NCBI GenBank assembly: GCA_030435675.1
Contig: CM059623.1
Location: 6,846,012-6,910,011, forward strand
Direction of reading: 5' to 3'
DNA: 64,000 nucleotides
From: Steinernema hermaphroditum
Lineage: Eukaryota > Nematoda > Chromadorea > Rhabditida > Steinernematidae
Below, in pieces: positions 1 to 12,400 of the stretch. The stretch's first letter is position 1. Each line of letters begins with the position of its first letter. The translations under genes and the position numbers were made by a program. Under the pieces are notes generated by a model. It ran no database searches and was not told the DNA's origin. It was given only the letters and a program-made list of their open reading frames with translations.

Positions 1-2354
1 CAAAGTTAATCGATTGAGATAGACAAGGAATGCACAGAAGAAGAAAGTGTAACCGAAACTGTGACCTTTTATAACCGATCAACGATCATTCAGGGTTACG
101 AAAGGACAACGATGCATTAGGGACATTGGCACTATGATCCTCTCAAATCTGCAATCGCTTACTAAACATTACATTCCTCTGAATTTAGAAAAAAAATTGG
201 TAGAAGAGTCAGAAAACAGTATCAGATTGATGGAGATACTGGAAAGCACCGACATGGGAAGAGCGCGGTACAACTTTTGGCAGTGACCCTGCAGTTCCGT
301 TTGGCGCTCTTTTTCTCTAACGTCCCCTCCCTCTTCGTGTCGTTTGCACAATCACATCAAGAGATGGCCGAGGTCCGCAGCACGACTGATCACTGACGCC
401 GTCGACCACACCGAGCGCAATCGCTCAGCGCTCTTTCACCCCCGACCTACAGTTTCAGAGAAAAAGACCAGGTGCAAAAAGGTTATTTTATTATGAGTAG
501 GATATGAGTAGGCAGCTCCTTGAGAAAAGCCCTGCACGAAGAAAGGACAATGTAGCTGCACAAAAAGACATATGATACGGTAGGTCCTCGGTCATAACAA
601 TAACAACAGCAACATAAAAAGGAAACCGTACATATGGAGCTCTACTGTGGAGACAATACAATGCGTTTGATGCAAGCGCTATCCTAACTGCAGAAACGGT
701 GAAGCCCAAGCTCATCAAAGTAGCTATCATAATACAGCAACAAAAACATGACAGCCTGCAGCAACCTCCGGAATGACTAAAGAAGAAAATTCGCTATCGG
801 CGATCGACAGTCGGTTACAGTACGCCAGCGCGCTGTGGAAAAAACAACAATTTCAAATAGCACCGCCAGGTACGATTCGCGATTCGCCGCTCTGCCCCTC
901 CTACATTCCCCCATCATACTCTACACATTCTCTTAGCGCGTGTTTTTGTTGTTATTTTCGTGCGCCCCGGGTCGCACGCCCGCGATCGCGGCCTCGCGTT
1001 CGGCACCCTCTGTTGGTGGGGAGGGGACTAGAAAAGGTGACTTCAAGTTGAGATGTATGTGCCAAGACTACCAACGAAAATGGAAGACCAAATAAAACAA
1101 CAATAAGTAAAACATACGAATCCAACAAGATCGTTTGCATCTCGGGTGTACTTTGTTCGACTGTTCTTCCCTCGTTTGCCTTTGATAGAAATTTCCTGCT
1201 TATGTTCCTAAACAACCAGAAAAGTAAGCAAACATAAATGAGAGTTACCGTACCTCGAGCTCACTCCCGTCCTCGAATTCACCGTGGGCAAAAATGTCAG
1301 TTGGGCCTTCAGTCACTCTCCATGCACTGGGCTCCATGGGGTTGCTCGGAAGAGTACCCCAACCTAGTTCCTGAATCCTCGAGACTATACGATGAACAGA
1401 CGAAGATTTCTACAGATATACCTGAGTGTTTTTTGAGTCCCAGTTGTCGGCAGTGGCAAACATAGAGTCAGTTACGGTGTGTGGATTTTCGTTTGTCTTC
1501 GACTGTTCAACGGAAGACATAACCGGCCGTTTGAGACGAAACTGATGTAAACGAGAATGTGTTAGTAACAGTGAGTTACCATCCAACTGTAAACTAGCAG
1601 CCCCTGAAAGGTAAAAACATCATTGGAACAAAGATAAACGAGTCGATCGACAAGAGCGCAGGCATAGTTTATTTCGAAATGAAGATGGTGACGAGTCCTC
1701 CACCTGCACTCGATGGGAAGAAGCCCGTTGCCTGCCGTCGATCGTTCTTCCACCGCGTGTGATGACTGGCTGGTAACAAGCGGCGACACCCATCTAATCG
1801 CTGTCAACAGTGCTCCAAAGCACCGTACAAGCTTGTGGTGCACCATAAACATTCATCCCCTTAGCAGTCGCATCGTGGCACAGCCGAGGATGGCGCAATC
1901 ATCCGCACCGCTCGCCGAAAGATGCACGTGAAGCCAAAAAGCGCAAGAGAAGAGGGAGAATAACAGAAATTCTGTGCCCGAGCCAGATCGATCGTGAAAC
2001 ACATTGAAGGCGCGAGGCGACAGTCGCCACGGGAACCTGGGCAGGGAAGGCAGAAGTCACTCCTCGACGGAGACAGACCCTGCCTCCGAGGGAGACGTCT
2101 CGCCCGCGGGCGAGTCGAATTTCCGAGAAGGACCACGCGGCTGAAGGTCAAGGTAGACGTCTGCGCTTCGCGTAGGAGTACTGTAGTGACTCATCGGCGA
2201 TGATATGCCACACGCATCGGAACAGCCATCACCGCAAAAGTTGTGTAACCTTTGTATGATATCTGATTTCGCGTGGAGTTTTGGCGTCTCCTTGGATTCT
2301 AGGGACATTTGTACTCTTGGATCTGTCTTTTACGTTTTTCGATGGTTTTCAGGG
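1..2354. other. intergenic, no gene recognised
   Basis: Only short unsupported frames are present on both strands, none with a recognisable domain, splice pattern or clear start context. The right end is the upstream region of the gene starting at 2355. Exons of a gene lying mainly to the left of the window cannot be excluded. Confidence 0.5.
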
Positions 2355-3135
2355 ATGATGGGCGAAAACAACTGCAACAAATGGTTGATTTGCGTCGATC
2401 GTGGCTCGCGCCCCAATTCGAAAATCCTCCGGGGCTTTCTGACGCCTCGGCAGTTGAGATTCCTCACACAGCTCCATGAGATTCCGTGCTGTTCGTCGAA
2501 ATGCGACTTTGTGGACGAAGTACGGGGGCGCTTTCACGTTCATCCAGAAGAGGTGAAGTTACTAGTGGTTTGATGAAACTGACTTCTTGTTGCAGCCGCT
2601 GATCGTCGAGATTCGCCTCCGACCCAATGAACAGTATGATGTGGATTATAGCTGGTTCGCGGTGGTCACTTTCTGTGAAATCATGATTCGCTTTTAGGGA
2701 AGTCCGCGTTCTGGGATACGTCAAGAAAATGCTTGACAAGGAGAAGCTTATGTGGAATCTGTCGACACTTGGCGGCGCTTTGTCGGCAATGGGTGACTAC
2801 TTCCATTCCTTCGCCGACAAAGCTCAACAAGTTTCGTTCGAGCAGCTCAAAATTGCTCACGAACTAGGCGATCCGGTGATTATGGCACGTTGTCGACTTT
2901 ACATCGCCCATGCCTTGGCCCAAAAGGGCCATTTCGATGCAAGTTTGTCCATTATCAAGTGAGTGACATTACAAGACTTGACCTCTTCATGTCTTAAACT
3001 TCTAGAAGAGAGTATCACAACGGCGAAGAACTGAAAAGCGATATGGTGATGAATTGCTGTAGAGGATTATGGTCGAAGGTGCGGCATCTTAAATCAGTCT
3101 CCAGTTGCCATGGACATATCCCCGATCATTGTTAA
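2355..3135 (+). CDS. conserved metazoan protein of unknown function
   Basis: Three introns can be placed. The start ATG at 2355 lies 3 nt after a TTTTCAG acceptor, so the mRNA is probably trans-spliced there. Exon 1 has a charged N-terminus with LRGFLTPRQLRFLTQLHE followed by PCCSSKC. Introns lie at about 2551-2596, about 2675-2698 and about 2959-3006. Exon 2 encodes PLIVEIRLRPNEQYDVDYSW, and the next exons encode VTFWEVRVLGYVKKMLDKEK and a helical stretch rich in A and L. The last exon ends HGHIPDHC with a TAA at 3133. The product is about 190 aa. The pattern of a Cys-rich N-terminal block followed by helices looks like a conserved animal family that I recall only vaguely, so I do not name a function. 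It converges on suf-1, with about 115 bp between the two stop codons. Confidence 0.75.
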
Positions 3136-3251
3136 TCGTTTGACCACCTTGGAACTTTTATGTATTGCTATAAACAGAACAACAACGGCACATGTACTGA
3201 AAACGTCCTATCTGTTTCTGAATACCCGTAAGCTAACAACAAGGATATAAA

Positions 3252-6186
3252 TCAACCATTTCTTGACTGTTGATTCATTCTCCGCTTAAATATATCCGAT
3301 GACTGAGAATCGCCGGGAGCGGCGACGAATTTCACGCTGTTCGCTTCTTCATCGCTGTCAGGGTCCGCGCGCCGCTTTCGATTCTTGGGTTCACCCGCGC
3401 CAATGAACTGGAAAGGTTAAACTTAAACCACCTCTTGGTAAACATATCTTACCGCTGATGGATCTGTCGTCGTGTTAATCAGCTGGCCAAAGTCTTTTTT
3501 TACATCGTCAATCCAATATGAGGAGCCGAACATACTCATGGCGTCACTAAGATCTTTGGTGGCTGCTTTCAGGGCTAAACGATATCGGGATCACGAAACT
3601 GATACGTGAGAACCAACCTTCTTCATCTATTCTGACATTCAGAAAACTGTCCAGCAACATATCGACGTTCACGAACGGACCCTGGAACGACCGAGGTGGT
3701 GGCAACTGCTGGAGAAGTGACGCAACTGCAAACGGAGGAGGAAAGACGCCTAAAACGGAAGCTATCAAGGGGCGATTGTCTAACTAAATACTTTCCTCCT
3801 TTGATCGGATGAAAACTCCCCTTAGAGTTTAATTTTGGCTTGAATGGAATCATTTGCGAGGTATCCGGCCGTGGGAATCCTCCAATTTCTAGGGGAACCG
3901 TTCCACCCACTCCTAAATTGCCACCTCCGGATGACTGTGGCAACGTGGTTGACGTTCGAAGGGATCCATTCAGAACAGCTCCGATACCGGCGATTCCGGG
4001 ACCCAGCATAGCGTTCACCGCACTGGACACTCCGAGAAGGGCCGATGTACCGGAGCTGGTCAGATTACCCGTAGCCTTAGTCGCCTTTGTGTACCCCATC
4101 AACTTCAGCTGATCGACGGTAAACGGCGTCAGACTCATGAACTTATATCGGTCGATGAGGAACAGCGACTGCGCTTCTGAATATCGTTCTTTGAGGGCTT
4201 CACGGCGCTTCCGCTCTATATTCAATACGCTTCCCAAGTCACCAACCATCGATTCGAACATAACATAACGATCCCAGATTTCACTGCAAGAAGTGTGTTA
4301 CCGTTAAGTCCAGGAGTCAAGTGCACTTACAGAGGCATTTCTTCCGGCTTGTCCGTCGACTTCAACAAACGCTCGAACACAACCCGTGTGTTATTGTCTT
4401 CTGAAACCGACCATGATGAACATCAAAATCACGTAAAAAAAAGTACCATTCATGAAATTTAGGAAGTCAAGGTAGGCAATCGCGTATTCCGGTTCAGAAG
4501 CATATTTGCGTAGCCCTAGCTCGAATATCCGTTTTGAAACTTCCTTTTCCTGCAATAGTCACATACACACTGAGGGTTTCCGGGGCAAAGAAACCTTTGA
4601 ACAATAATATTCCAGCAGAGCAGATGCCACATACACGTGATACTGAATGCGACTGTCGATACGTGCTCTCTTGAAGACCAGTCGCGCTTCCTTGATTCCT
4701 TCGGTGCGCCTGACAAACTTCATCAGGTGAATGTAGGCGAGCGTCGGATCACAGCTCTCCACTTCTAACAGCTTGTCGTATATTTTCTTGACATTCGGAA
4801 ACTCTCTTCGTTCCTCTTCGAAATCAGCATAGGCAAAGTAAATAAGTTGGCTCTCGCGCATCAGTCCATTAATTGCTCTTTCGTAGAGGCCTGAAAACAC
4901 CATGTGAACGTGCTTAACACAGGCAATAAGGTCACCTCGAATCTCCTTCACCGTGGCGTTGGCGGCGTTGACGTCGCCCTTCTCCACCAAGCATTGCATC
5001 GTCCCTTGGAGGGACACAGCTGCATCGAACCAGATGTCGGGATAGTAGCCAAGGCACAACAGCGCCTGCTCGTAGGCGTAAGTGACTAGAATCAGAACAT
5101 AGTTATGCCACAGGGAGCGGACAAACCTCTCTTTGACAGGTGCACGTGATCTTCCGTCTCGAGCGGGTTCCCCTTCTCCCACTCAACGTACTTCTTCCAC
5201 ATGTCCACTTGCTTCATTTCCGTAGAGGTGCCACGCGGCGGAACGGAAACAGCCTGCCGATTTATGCCACGGGTTATCGCCTCGAGCGCCTTAGCCACTC
5301 TTCGTGCGTTCTGGTAGTCCTTCGTGCGTTCCGAGATCAATTTTTCCGCCAACTGTGCGTTTACACTTTTTTCGTAAGCACAGTAATCGAGCCACATAGA
5401 TTCCAGATTCATCATCGGCGTTACTACGGCACGTTGGTACACTCTGCGCACCGCGAGGATTCGCTGATTCTCGGCATACTGGCCTACTGCAGGACTAAAC
5501 AAGAGAATCTCATGCCTTGCAGACTCAAAGCCGCCATGTACCCTTTTAGAACATCGCCCGGAAAGAAATGGTTTTATTTTTAATGAGTAAATGGTTATAA
5601 AAGCGAGAAATAAAACTCCCTAAAATGACTTACACTGATCTAAGAAACGCTACGTAATCCGTGTACAATGACGACGCGTGAAGATCCATCCCCACCTTTT
5701 CGATTGCAAAGTCGTACGCCTGCGCCATTTTCTCCCTTAAAGCAGAGCAGATGATTTCAAACGGCGTGAACTGCAATGCAAACCTGAACGACTGTAGACG
5801 TCCTTTCGTTTCCCGTACATAGTGGAGATAGCACTTCCACAAATCTATGTTGAGCACCGAGACTAGGCACTTTCCGAACAGCTGAAATGGACGGATCGTC
5901 TCCTATCCGCTCTCGGCGCACCTACCGCTTCGACATTCTCGAAGTTCTTACTTCGCATCTCGTGCTCAATGTACGCTTTCCAGTAGCGTCCAGCGTTTGG
6001 GAACTGGGAGACAAGCCTCTCGTAAAAGACTCTGGCATTCTCGATCGGCTTCCCCTAGGATCGAGAAGATTAGTGTCGGCGAGTTTCGCTTACCTGCGCT
6101 TCCCGGAGTAACAGATTCCAAGCGTCCACGTCGAAGGGGTTCAGTTCGACGCGCCGTTCCGGTGTCAGCACGGAAGAACTCGCCAT
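3252..6186 (-). CDS. suf-1: cleavage stimulation factor subunit 3 (CstF-77)
   Basis: HAT-repeat scaffold of the CstF complex, which binds the downstream GU-rich element during mRNA 3' end cleavage and polyadenylation in the nucleus. The start codon is at 6184-6186 and the stop at 3252-3254. From the N-terminus: [18 protein letters not shown] (first HAT helix pair, about residue 10), [160 protein letters not shown], then the C-terminal proline-rich monkeytail region with [14 protein letters not shown]. The tail has a [14 protein letters not shown] nuclear-localisation-like stretch and ends near [14 protein letters not shown]. Length is close to metazoan CstF-77 (about 700 aa). At least eight short introns break the frame. 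It diverges from the coiled-coil gene to its right. Confidence 0.95.
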
Positions 6187-6489
6187 TTCACAGGGAGAGA
6201 ACCTGAAACCACAGGAGTAAGGTTTATGGGGGGTGAAGCGACGCGGCCAAGAATTCGGAAGGCGGGGAACGGCGCGAAAACGAAACCCCGTTTGGCGGGT
6301 ACAGTACCGTATTGATCCTTCAGGGATCATCTCCCGACGCGAATGGAGTTCGAAGACCGTTGCCGAGGGATAGATCCGTTGTTTTATTTTCGGTTTCTTG
6401 GAGAGTGCTTGCCTTTTTGACACGGAAAGATTATCACAAAACGACCCACAAGGTGACTGAATTCAGAATGACCCACAAGCCCCTGCGAA

Positions 6490-7192
6490 TCAGCTCTTGC
6501 AAACGATATTGGAGGAGATAGAATGGTCCCCAGGAAATAAGGAAATAATCGTTATTCCACTGGACCACTGGGGTAACTCTGGAAGGAGGGCACGAAGCGG
6601 TAAACTAACGCCACCTGAAAGCAAGACCATAACTGTGAAGAGAGGGGCGAAGCGACGCGACGACTCGTTTTCAGACGTGAGTTTTGAGCGAATCTCAGAA
6701 ATGAGCATCGGCGGCGACCGACGGTCGCTTGAGAAGAAGCTGGCCGAAGAGGTGAGGCGCCGTGAGACGACCGAGTCCTTGCTGGCTTTGAGGGACGAGG
6801 AGCTGTCTATCCTGAAGAGCGAAGTCGATGCCCAGAGACAAACGATCGCCGACCTGCAGGAAGAGAAGCGCCGGCTCTCCGCGAACGCCTTCACTCCGGA
6901 CGACGATCTTCTGGAGGAACTCTTCGCGCAGCTAGAGGTTAGCGAGATGCGATGCCGTAGAAGAAAAGTTGAGCGGGATAGGTGGAAGGCGAAGGCATAC
7001 ATCCACCGTGGACTACTGCAGGGAGTTCGCAATCTTATTCTCCACAAAAAAAAGTCAAAGGAGGTCCACACCATCTCGGAGCCGAGTTCACCCGAATCTC
7101 TCGGCGAAAAGGAAGTAAAAAAGAAGCAGAAACGTATACCACATATTGTTACGAAGACTTTCTCGAGAAGCGGTTCCCTTAGGGTACGGTAG
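6490..7192 (+). CDS. coiled-coil protein, unrecognised
   Basis: One long open exon encodes about 230 residues ending SGSLRVR with a stop at 7190-7192, and AATAAA follows at about 7224. The first in-frame ATG is near 6701 (MSIGGDRRSLEKK), but the frame is open upstream to about 6490, just after an ATCAG acceptor. An upstream first exon in 6300-6450 is therefore likely and the true start is unresolved. Residues from RRSLEKKLAEEVRRRETTES through DLQEEKRRLS form a heptad-like coiled coil rich in E, K, R and L. The C-terminal part is very basic (KKKQKRIP). No known domain was recognised. It is divergent from suf-1, about 300 bp away. Confidence 0.65.
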
Positions 7193-7253
7193 ATTTAAGA
7201 TCCAAATCTAAGACGGCAGGCCATAATAAACAACTTTATCGTGTTCTCGTCTT

Positions 7254-7700
7254 TTATTCGATGTTTCCATGGACTCCAGTGGGCATCGTTCCTCGTTCCG
7301 GACCGCTCTTTTCCCCACATCTAGGCAACTCTCGAGAGGGCTCCCGTTCAGCGAAGAATATGTGGCGGATGCCTGCAAAAGTAGTACACGCCAAGCAGAA
7401 TAAGAAGAAGCAGACGAGATACGCGAGCATGAGCACGTCTGAAACGCCGTTTAGAAACACTCCCCTCGGAATTGGACCTACTGAGAAGTCGCTTTGTCAC
7501 TTGATTCACGTCGACCACATTCATCCTTCGAACGACCGACCTCCCGCTCCCAGTACAAGAAATGAGCGTCCTATGACCGGGCAACACATTCACGAAGATG
7601 CTGCCCAAGCCCAGCAGCTGGCCAAATCCCACCACACATCTAGATTCTTTATTACCATTCTCAACCACAAGGAAATCTGTTCGATATGAAATACGAATAA
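7254..7700 (-). CDS. possible small membrane protein downstream of sgt-1
   Basis: The frame ending at 7254 has a strongly hydrophobic segment (MLAYLVCFFLFCLACTTFAG) followed by a polar tail, and its TAA overlaps a minus-strand AATAAA, so the transcript probably ends here. An acceptor (ATCGAACAG, near 7686) lies about 50 nt downstream of the sgt-1 stop. A GTGAAT donor near 7600 and a CTTCTCAG acceptor near 7492 can join two alternative upstream frames to this one or to a neighbouring frame that is also hydrophobic, so the exact protein is not settled. The spacing fits a downstream operon cistron of sgt-1. The gene as a whole is tentative. Confidence 0.35.
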
Positions 7701-7746
7701 CAATAGAAGAACTATTAGAATCAACAAATAACCGGTAACTTAAAAA

Positions 7747-9051
7747 CTACTGCGATGGCGGTTGCTGATCATTGTTTCCTTGCTGCTCAGTTTCATCATC
7801 ATCGGTACCAGCACCTTGGAACTGACGACGCAGTTGTTCAACAAGTTCAGGATTGCTGCTCTGCATCTGCTGAGCAAACTAAAACATTTGAAATGTCAGC
7901 AGACTGCATCAAACACAGAACTAACGTTTTGACCAGCGGCAAGAAGTCCTTCGATTCCACCACCCGCGCCTCCAGTACCCCCCATCACAGAGTTCATCAT
8001 TTGAGACATCATAGTTTGAATGTTCTGAAAGGAGAACTTCAAAAATTTGCTGGAGACGCTTATGCGTACCGGATCATTCATCATTCGTGTTACATTATCC
8101 ATCATCTGCGGGTTATTGAAAACTTCCGAAAGATCGGGCATACCAGGCATTCCGGGAAGGCCACCCATTCCACCCACACCAGGGAAGGGGAATCCACCCT
8201 AAATTTGATGAATTCACAGAATTTTTGCTATCGAAACGGAATACCGGGCCACGGCCAGCAGCGCTGTTATTTAATTCCTTTAGTTTTTCCTCAGCAATTT
8301 GGAGATTGTTGATGTAGCTTTGCTGTCCAGGTTCAATCTCAAGAGCTTTCTTGTAAGCTTCAACTGCTTGGTCGTATCGGTTTTGGCACGACAACGCCAA
8401 ACCCAGACGACCGTAAGCTTTACCATAGTTGGGGTCCAGAGCTATAGCTGTACGGCAATCTTGGATTGCCATGTCGTACTGCTCCAGTCGACAATATGCC
8501 GCCGCTCTAAACGCTCATTAATACTAGAGCAGAATTTTCAGCATGATTATGTACCGATTGCAAAAGTAAACAGGATCTTTGCTCAGCTTGATAGCACCAT
8601 TGTATTTTTCAACAGCTTCATTAAAGCTTCCAGCTTTCATCAAGTCGTTGCCCTCTTCTTTTAGACGGTTGGCTTCATCTTTTTGTTGTTCAACAGAGCC
8701 GTGCTCAAATGCACGTATTGAGCGACAGTAATCAAGCAGTAGCTTACATTAGCGTCACCCTCCTCAGACTTCTTGAACACTTCAAAGAGGGGTTTCGCCG
8801 GCTGGAATGCGTAATGTCCGTCGTTAAGGTCGAAAGCTCCCTCAAGACACTGGACAGCCACTGAACGAGAACAAATGACATGTTCTCTCAGAAGACAGCT
8901 TACCTTCCAGAGCTTCGATCTGTTCGTTATTGCACTCATTAGCAGAGACTTTCTGCCTCAGGAACTGAATGAACGATACCGCGAAGTTCTGCTCAACCTC
9001 GGTGAGCTTCTTTTCGGCTTCGGAGATTGGGTTCTCAGCAGGAGCACTCAT
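7747..9051 (-). CDS. sgt-1: small glutamine-rich TPR protein (SGT1/SGTA family)
   Basis: Co-chaperone that binds Hsp70/Hsp90 C-termini through a TPR clamp and feeds tail-anchored and mislocalised membrane proteins to the GET/BAG6 system in the cytosol. The start is at 9049-9051 and the stop at 7747-7749. The N-terminal dimerisation helix reads FAVSFIQFLRQKVSANECN. The three TPRs include NRLKEEGNDLMKAGSFNEAV, AAAYCRLEQYDMAIQDCRTA and YGRLGLALSCQNRYDQAVEA. These are followed by a Gly/Met-rich middle (GGMGGLPGMPGMPDLSEVF, NPQMMDNVTRMMNDP) and a Gln-rich tail (FAQQMQSSNPELVEQLRRQF, then NNDQQPPSQ), all in the SGTA order. Several short introns separate these blocks. Length of roughly 330 aa matches the family. 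Confidence 0.93.
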
Positions 9052-9522
9052 AGTGAACCAGAAACCAAGACTGAAATGTAAGATCTAACTAATGGGTTAC
9101 AGATATGCGCAACACCACGGAATGACGAGAACGCGTTTCGCCAGAAACCAAGAGTGACGAAACACAACAGACGGCGCCGCGCGTCAGCCAAACGTCTAGA
9201 ACTGTGCGACAGTGTTGTGCTCGCGAAATCGCAAGATATTCTGTTCAGGAGTCAACTCCACTCGAACTCTCATTTGAGGCCAGGCAGAGCCCTCTCACAA
9301 GAAACAAACGACAGCACTTTCGTGGGACGGCCATAGTACCCTGCATTTGCCGCGCCAGGGCGATCGCGGCAGGAACCAACAATTCCGATCGCCCTTTGCT
9401 CCTAGATCCATCATTTTCATAGGACTCACCGGAAAAGCGGTGTGCATTTTCATTTTTCTTTTCATAGCACTCCATTTATCACCAAAATATGTAGGAAGAA
9501 CACAAAACATGAGCTGAAGGTA

Positions 9523-11183
9523 CAGTGGCGAGCATAGAAATAGCCGCACTACATATTGGAAAAATGTTTGATCATTTTGAGAACGGTTTGCCTCGCATGT
9601 TTCGATGGTAATGCGTGTATGATGTGCAGAATTTCCTGGAGAATTTGGCTGTGCCAGCTAGAATGACAGAAAAATAGTTCTAGCTTAGCACGGCCTGAAT
9701 TCAGACCGAGGGTGCCGATTTTACGCGGGCACAGAAATAGCCGCACTTTGTATGTTCTTTTTTATTGTGAGTTTTCGAGTGAATTTCTCCGACGGTAACG
9801 TGTTATTTTGCGTGCTCTGTTATTTCTGTTATTAATCTGTTACTCAATTCTTTTAGAAAATGGGACGGGGAAAACACATATCACCTGAACAACGCGCTCG
9901 TATCGACACCCTGAAGAAGGAAGGTAATTCCATGCGAAGAATCGCCGACAAGTTGGGAATTTCGGAGAAGGCAGTGCGAAATGCCGTGAAAACGATACAG
10001 AAGAGTCGAGGAAATGTGGAAAATCCGGTAAGGAAGCCGAAACCAAGAAAAAGTACGGACCGTGTGGATAGAAAGATCAGGATGATGTCTGAAGCGGATA
10101 GGATGAAGACTGCTGTGGATATCCAGAATGAATTGAGTGGATCTCCCGGCTTCAATCTGAGCGTTTGGACTGTCCGACGACGTTTGAACGAAGTCGGATT
10201 GATGGGACGAGTCGCCCGCAAGAAGCCGCTCGTGTCGAAGAAAAACCGAGAAGCTCGAATTGCCTTCGCTAAGAAGCACATCACCTGGCAGCCTGAAGAC
10301 TGGGCCAAAGTGTTATTCACGGACGAATCGAAGTTCAACTGGCTAGGGTCCGATGGAAAGACGTATGTGAGACGGTACGTCGGTGAAGAATTCGATCCAC
10401 GCTGCACCAAGGTAACTGTTAAACATGGCGGCGGTTCTGTGATGGTATGGGCGGGCTTCCGGCGGTCCGGAGTTGGTCCAATTTTTCATATTGACGGAAT
10501 TCTCGATGGAAAGAAGTATGTGGACATCATGGAGAAGGTGCTGAAGCCATATGTACGCCAACATTTCGGCCGTAATTGGATTTTCCAGCAAGATAATGAT
10601 CCCAAACACACGTGCAAGATCGCGAAGGCTTGGTATAAGAAGAATAAGTGGCGCGTTCTAGATTGGCCAGCTCAAAGCCCGGATCTGAATCCGATCGAGA
10701 ATTTGTGGAACGACATTGAGAAGGTGGTGCAAGCAAAGAAAACTAAGAACCTTGCCCAATTGTCAGTCAGCATCGAACAAGCCTGGAGAAACATACCCGT
10801 GACCCGCTGCATGAGCCTTGTCGACTCCATGCAACGTCGCTGTAGAGCTGTCATCGCAAGTAAAGGATTTCCGACAAGGTACTAGATCATTGTTGTATGT
10901 AGCCTGTTGTTTTTACGTTCTTTGTTAAAAATTTTCGGCAATAAAAAAGAACATTCAAAGTGCGGCTATTTCTGTGCCCGCGTAAAATCGGCACCCTCGG
11001 TCTGAATTCAGGCCGTGCTAAGCTAGAACTATTTTTCTGTCATTCTAGCTGGCACAGCCAAATTCTCCAGGAAATTCTGCACATCATACACGCATTACCA
11101 TCGAAGCATGCGTGGCAAACCGTTCTCAAAATGATCAAACATTTTTCCAATATGTAGTGCGGCTATTTCTATGCTCGCCACTG
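9523..11183 (+). mobile_element. complete Tc1-type DNA transposon
   Basis: The element is 1,661 bp, bounded by TA on both sides (9521-9522 and 11184-11185). Terminal inverted repeats of about 245 bp run 9523-9767 and 10939-11183. Each terminal repeat contains the motif AGAAATAGCCGCACT twice in direct orientation (9536-9550 and 9733-9747 on the left), which is the IR/DR layout of Tc1-like elements with paired transposase binding sites. The repeats differ from each other at only a few bases, and the transposase frame is intact, so the copy is young. Confidence 0.95.
9860..10885 (+). CDS. Tc1-family transposase, DD34E, intact
   Basis: 341 aa, the usual length for a Tc1 transposase, with ATG at 9860 and stop at 10883-10885, in one uninterrupted frame. 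The N-terminal paired-like helix-turn-helix (residues about 1-50, EQRARIDTLKKEGNSMRRIA, LGISEKAVRNAVK) is followed by a basic hinge (KPKPRKSTDR) and a second HTH (SVWTVRRRLNEVGLMGR). Catalytic residues are D155 (LFTDESKFN), D245 (FQQDNDPKH) and E280 (SPDLNPIENLW), with 34 residues between the last two. All catalytic positions are present, so the enzyme could be active. Confidence 0.97.
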   Translation: MGRGKHISPEQRARIDTLKKEGNSMRRIADKLGISEKAVRNAVKTIQKSRGNVENPVRKPKPRKSTDRVDRKIRMMSEADRMKTAVDIQNELSGSPGFNLSVWTVRRRLNEVGLMGRVARKKPLVSKKNREARIAFAKKHITWQPEDWAKVLFTDESKFNWLGSDGKTYVRRYVGEEFDPRCTKVTVKHGGGSVMVWAGFRRSGVGPIFHIDGILDGKKYVDIMEKVLKPYVRQHFGRNWIFQQDNDPKHTCKIAKAWYKKNKWRVLDWPAQSPDLNPIENLWNDIEKVVQAKKTKNLAQLSVSIEQAWRNIPVTRCMSLVDSMQRRCRAVIASKGFPTRY

Positions 11184-11799
11184 TAGGTCTTCTGTACGAT
11201 ATAACAGAAATGTTTTCTGTTTCGCAGATTTCGTTCATTCTTTTTAACACGCTCGTCCGCAAAGGTACCTTGACAAGATTGGCTAGTTGAACACATCGGT
11301 CTATGTAAATTTCACAGTTGAGCAGCGAAAAGAAGACGGCGATATCTCTCGTGGGTCTCGCCACGATGGGCTTGCCACGCCAACTGCAGATACAGTTACT
11401 GAAGAATTCTCCAAAAACTGTGAAATTTCCATGGACCGTGGCTTTTGATCGGTGAATTTCGTGTGGATAGCTTTGTGAAGGGGTATGGAAATGAATATAA
11501 CAGAAAAGAAAGTGTACGCTATGCGTAAAACAAGAAAATGCACTTGCTGCATAGGGCCCTGAAGCCCTTTTAGTCTTATTTTTGTGTTCTTCCTACATAA
11601 TTTGGTGATAAATGGAGTGCTATGAAAAGAAAAATGAAAATGCACACCACTTTTCCGGTGAGTCCTATGAAAATGATGGATCTAGGAGCAAAGGGCGATC
11701 GGAATTGTTGGTTCCTGCCGCGATCGCCCTGGCGCGGCAAATGCAGGGTACTATGGCCGTCCCACGAAAGTGCTGTCGTTTGTTTCTTGTGAGCCCTCT

Positions 11800-12400
11800 C
11801 CCTCTTGACAGGACGCTCTCTTGGTTTGTTTCGGTTATTTATGTAAGTCAGCTGAAACGTTGTGTTTTTTAGCAAATGGCTGCTCCGTTTTCCGTCGATT
11901 TGTTTCGCATGGAGATATGTGGTGTATACATTTCCCTTGCTCCACGCTCAAAACTTCACGGGAACGCGGTAAATATTCAGATATATTTTATTCACAAATT
12001 GGTGAGACGATGACTTATCGGTGGCCCCGTTGCAACGTCGTGTTTCAAATACTACGGTAAGAGGTTCCAACTGCAGAATCCTCAGTTCGAATCAAGCACT
12101 GTTTTTGGTTAGGACGTCTTCGCGAAAAGGTCAGCGACACTGATCTAAAGTGAAACAGGAACTAACCCACTGCAATGACACAAATATAACGTACTCTGAA
12201 GGGACGTTTCCATGATTCGCACGGAACGATTTTAACTCCTGAGAATACCGAAATAGATTCAGATTCTGAGCGATCTCGTCGGTTAACGTCCTTGGACACC
12301 ATCTCTTCCGTGAGGACACTATGATCATATATAAGTCGGTTTCCCGTGTAAAACAACACCTACCTTACTGAACAAGAGTTGCCAATATCGACCGATGATT
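11800..12400. other. intergenic, no gene recognised
   Basis: Lies between the nested transposons and the 3' end of dcap-2. It should contain the dcap-2 3' UTR on the minus strand. I see no convincing exon, RNA gene or repeat. Confidence 0.5.

Larger units (their letters stand above)
9296..11791. mobile_element. inverted-repeat element with 8-bp target duplication, interrupted by a Tc1 transposon
   Basis: Two inverted arms of about 210 bp (9296-9507 and 11580-11791) begin CACAAGAAACAAACGACAGC and differ at few positions. The outer ends are flanked by the direct repeat AGCCCTCT at 9288-9295 and 11792-11799, an 8-bp target-site duplication. Superfamilies with 8-bp duplications include hAT, P and Merlin, but these termini do not match the usual hAT CAGGG, so assignment stays open. 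No transposase of its own is visible. The 11186-11579 stretch is the internal spacer. The Tc1 element at 9523-11183 sits near the inner end of the left arm, so it inserted later. Confidence 0.85.

Noticed and set aside
772..1215. Overlapping frames on both strands at the left end
   Set aside because: Low-complexity Arg-rich translation of a GC-rich patch; nothing supports a gene.
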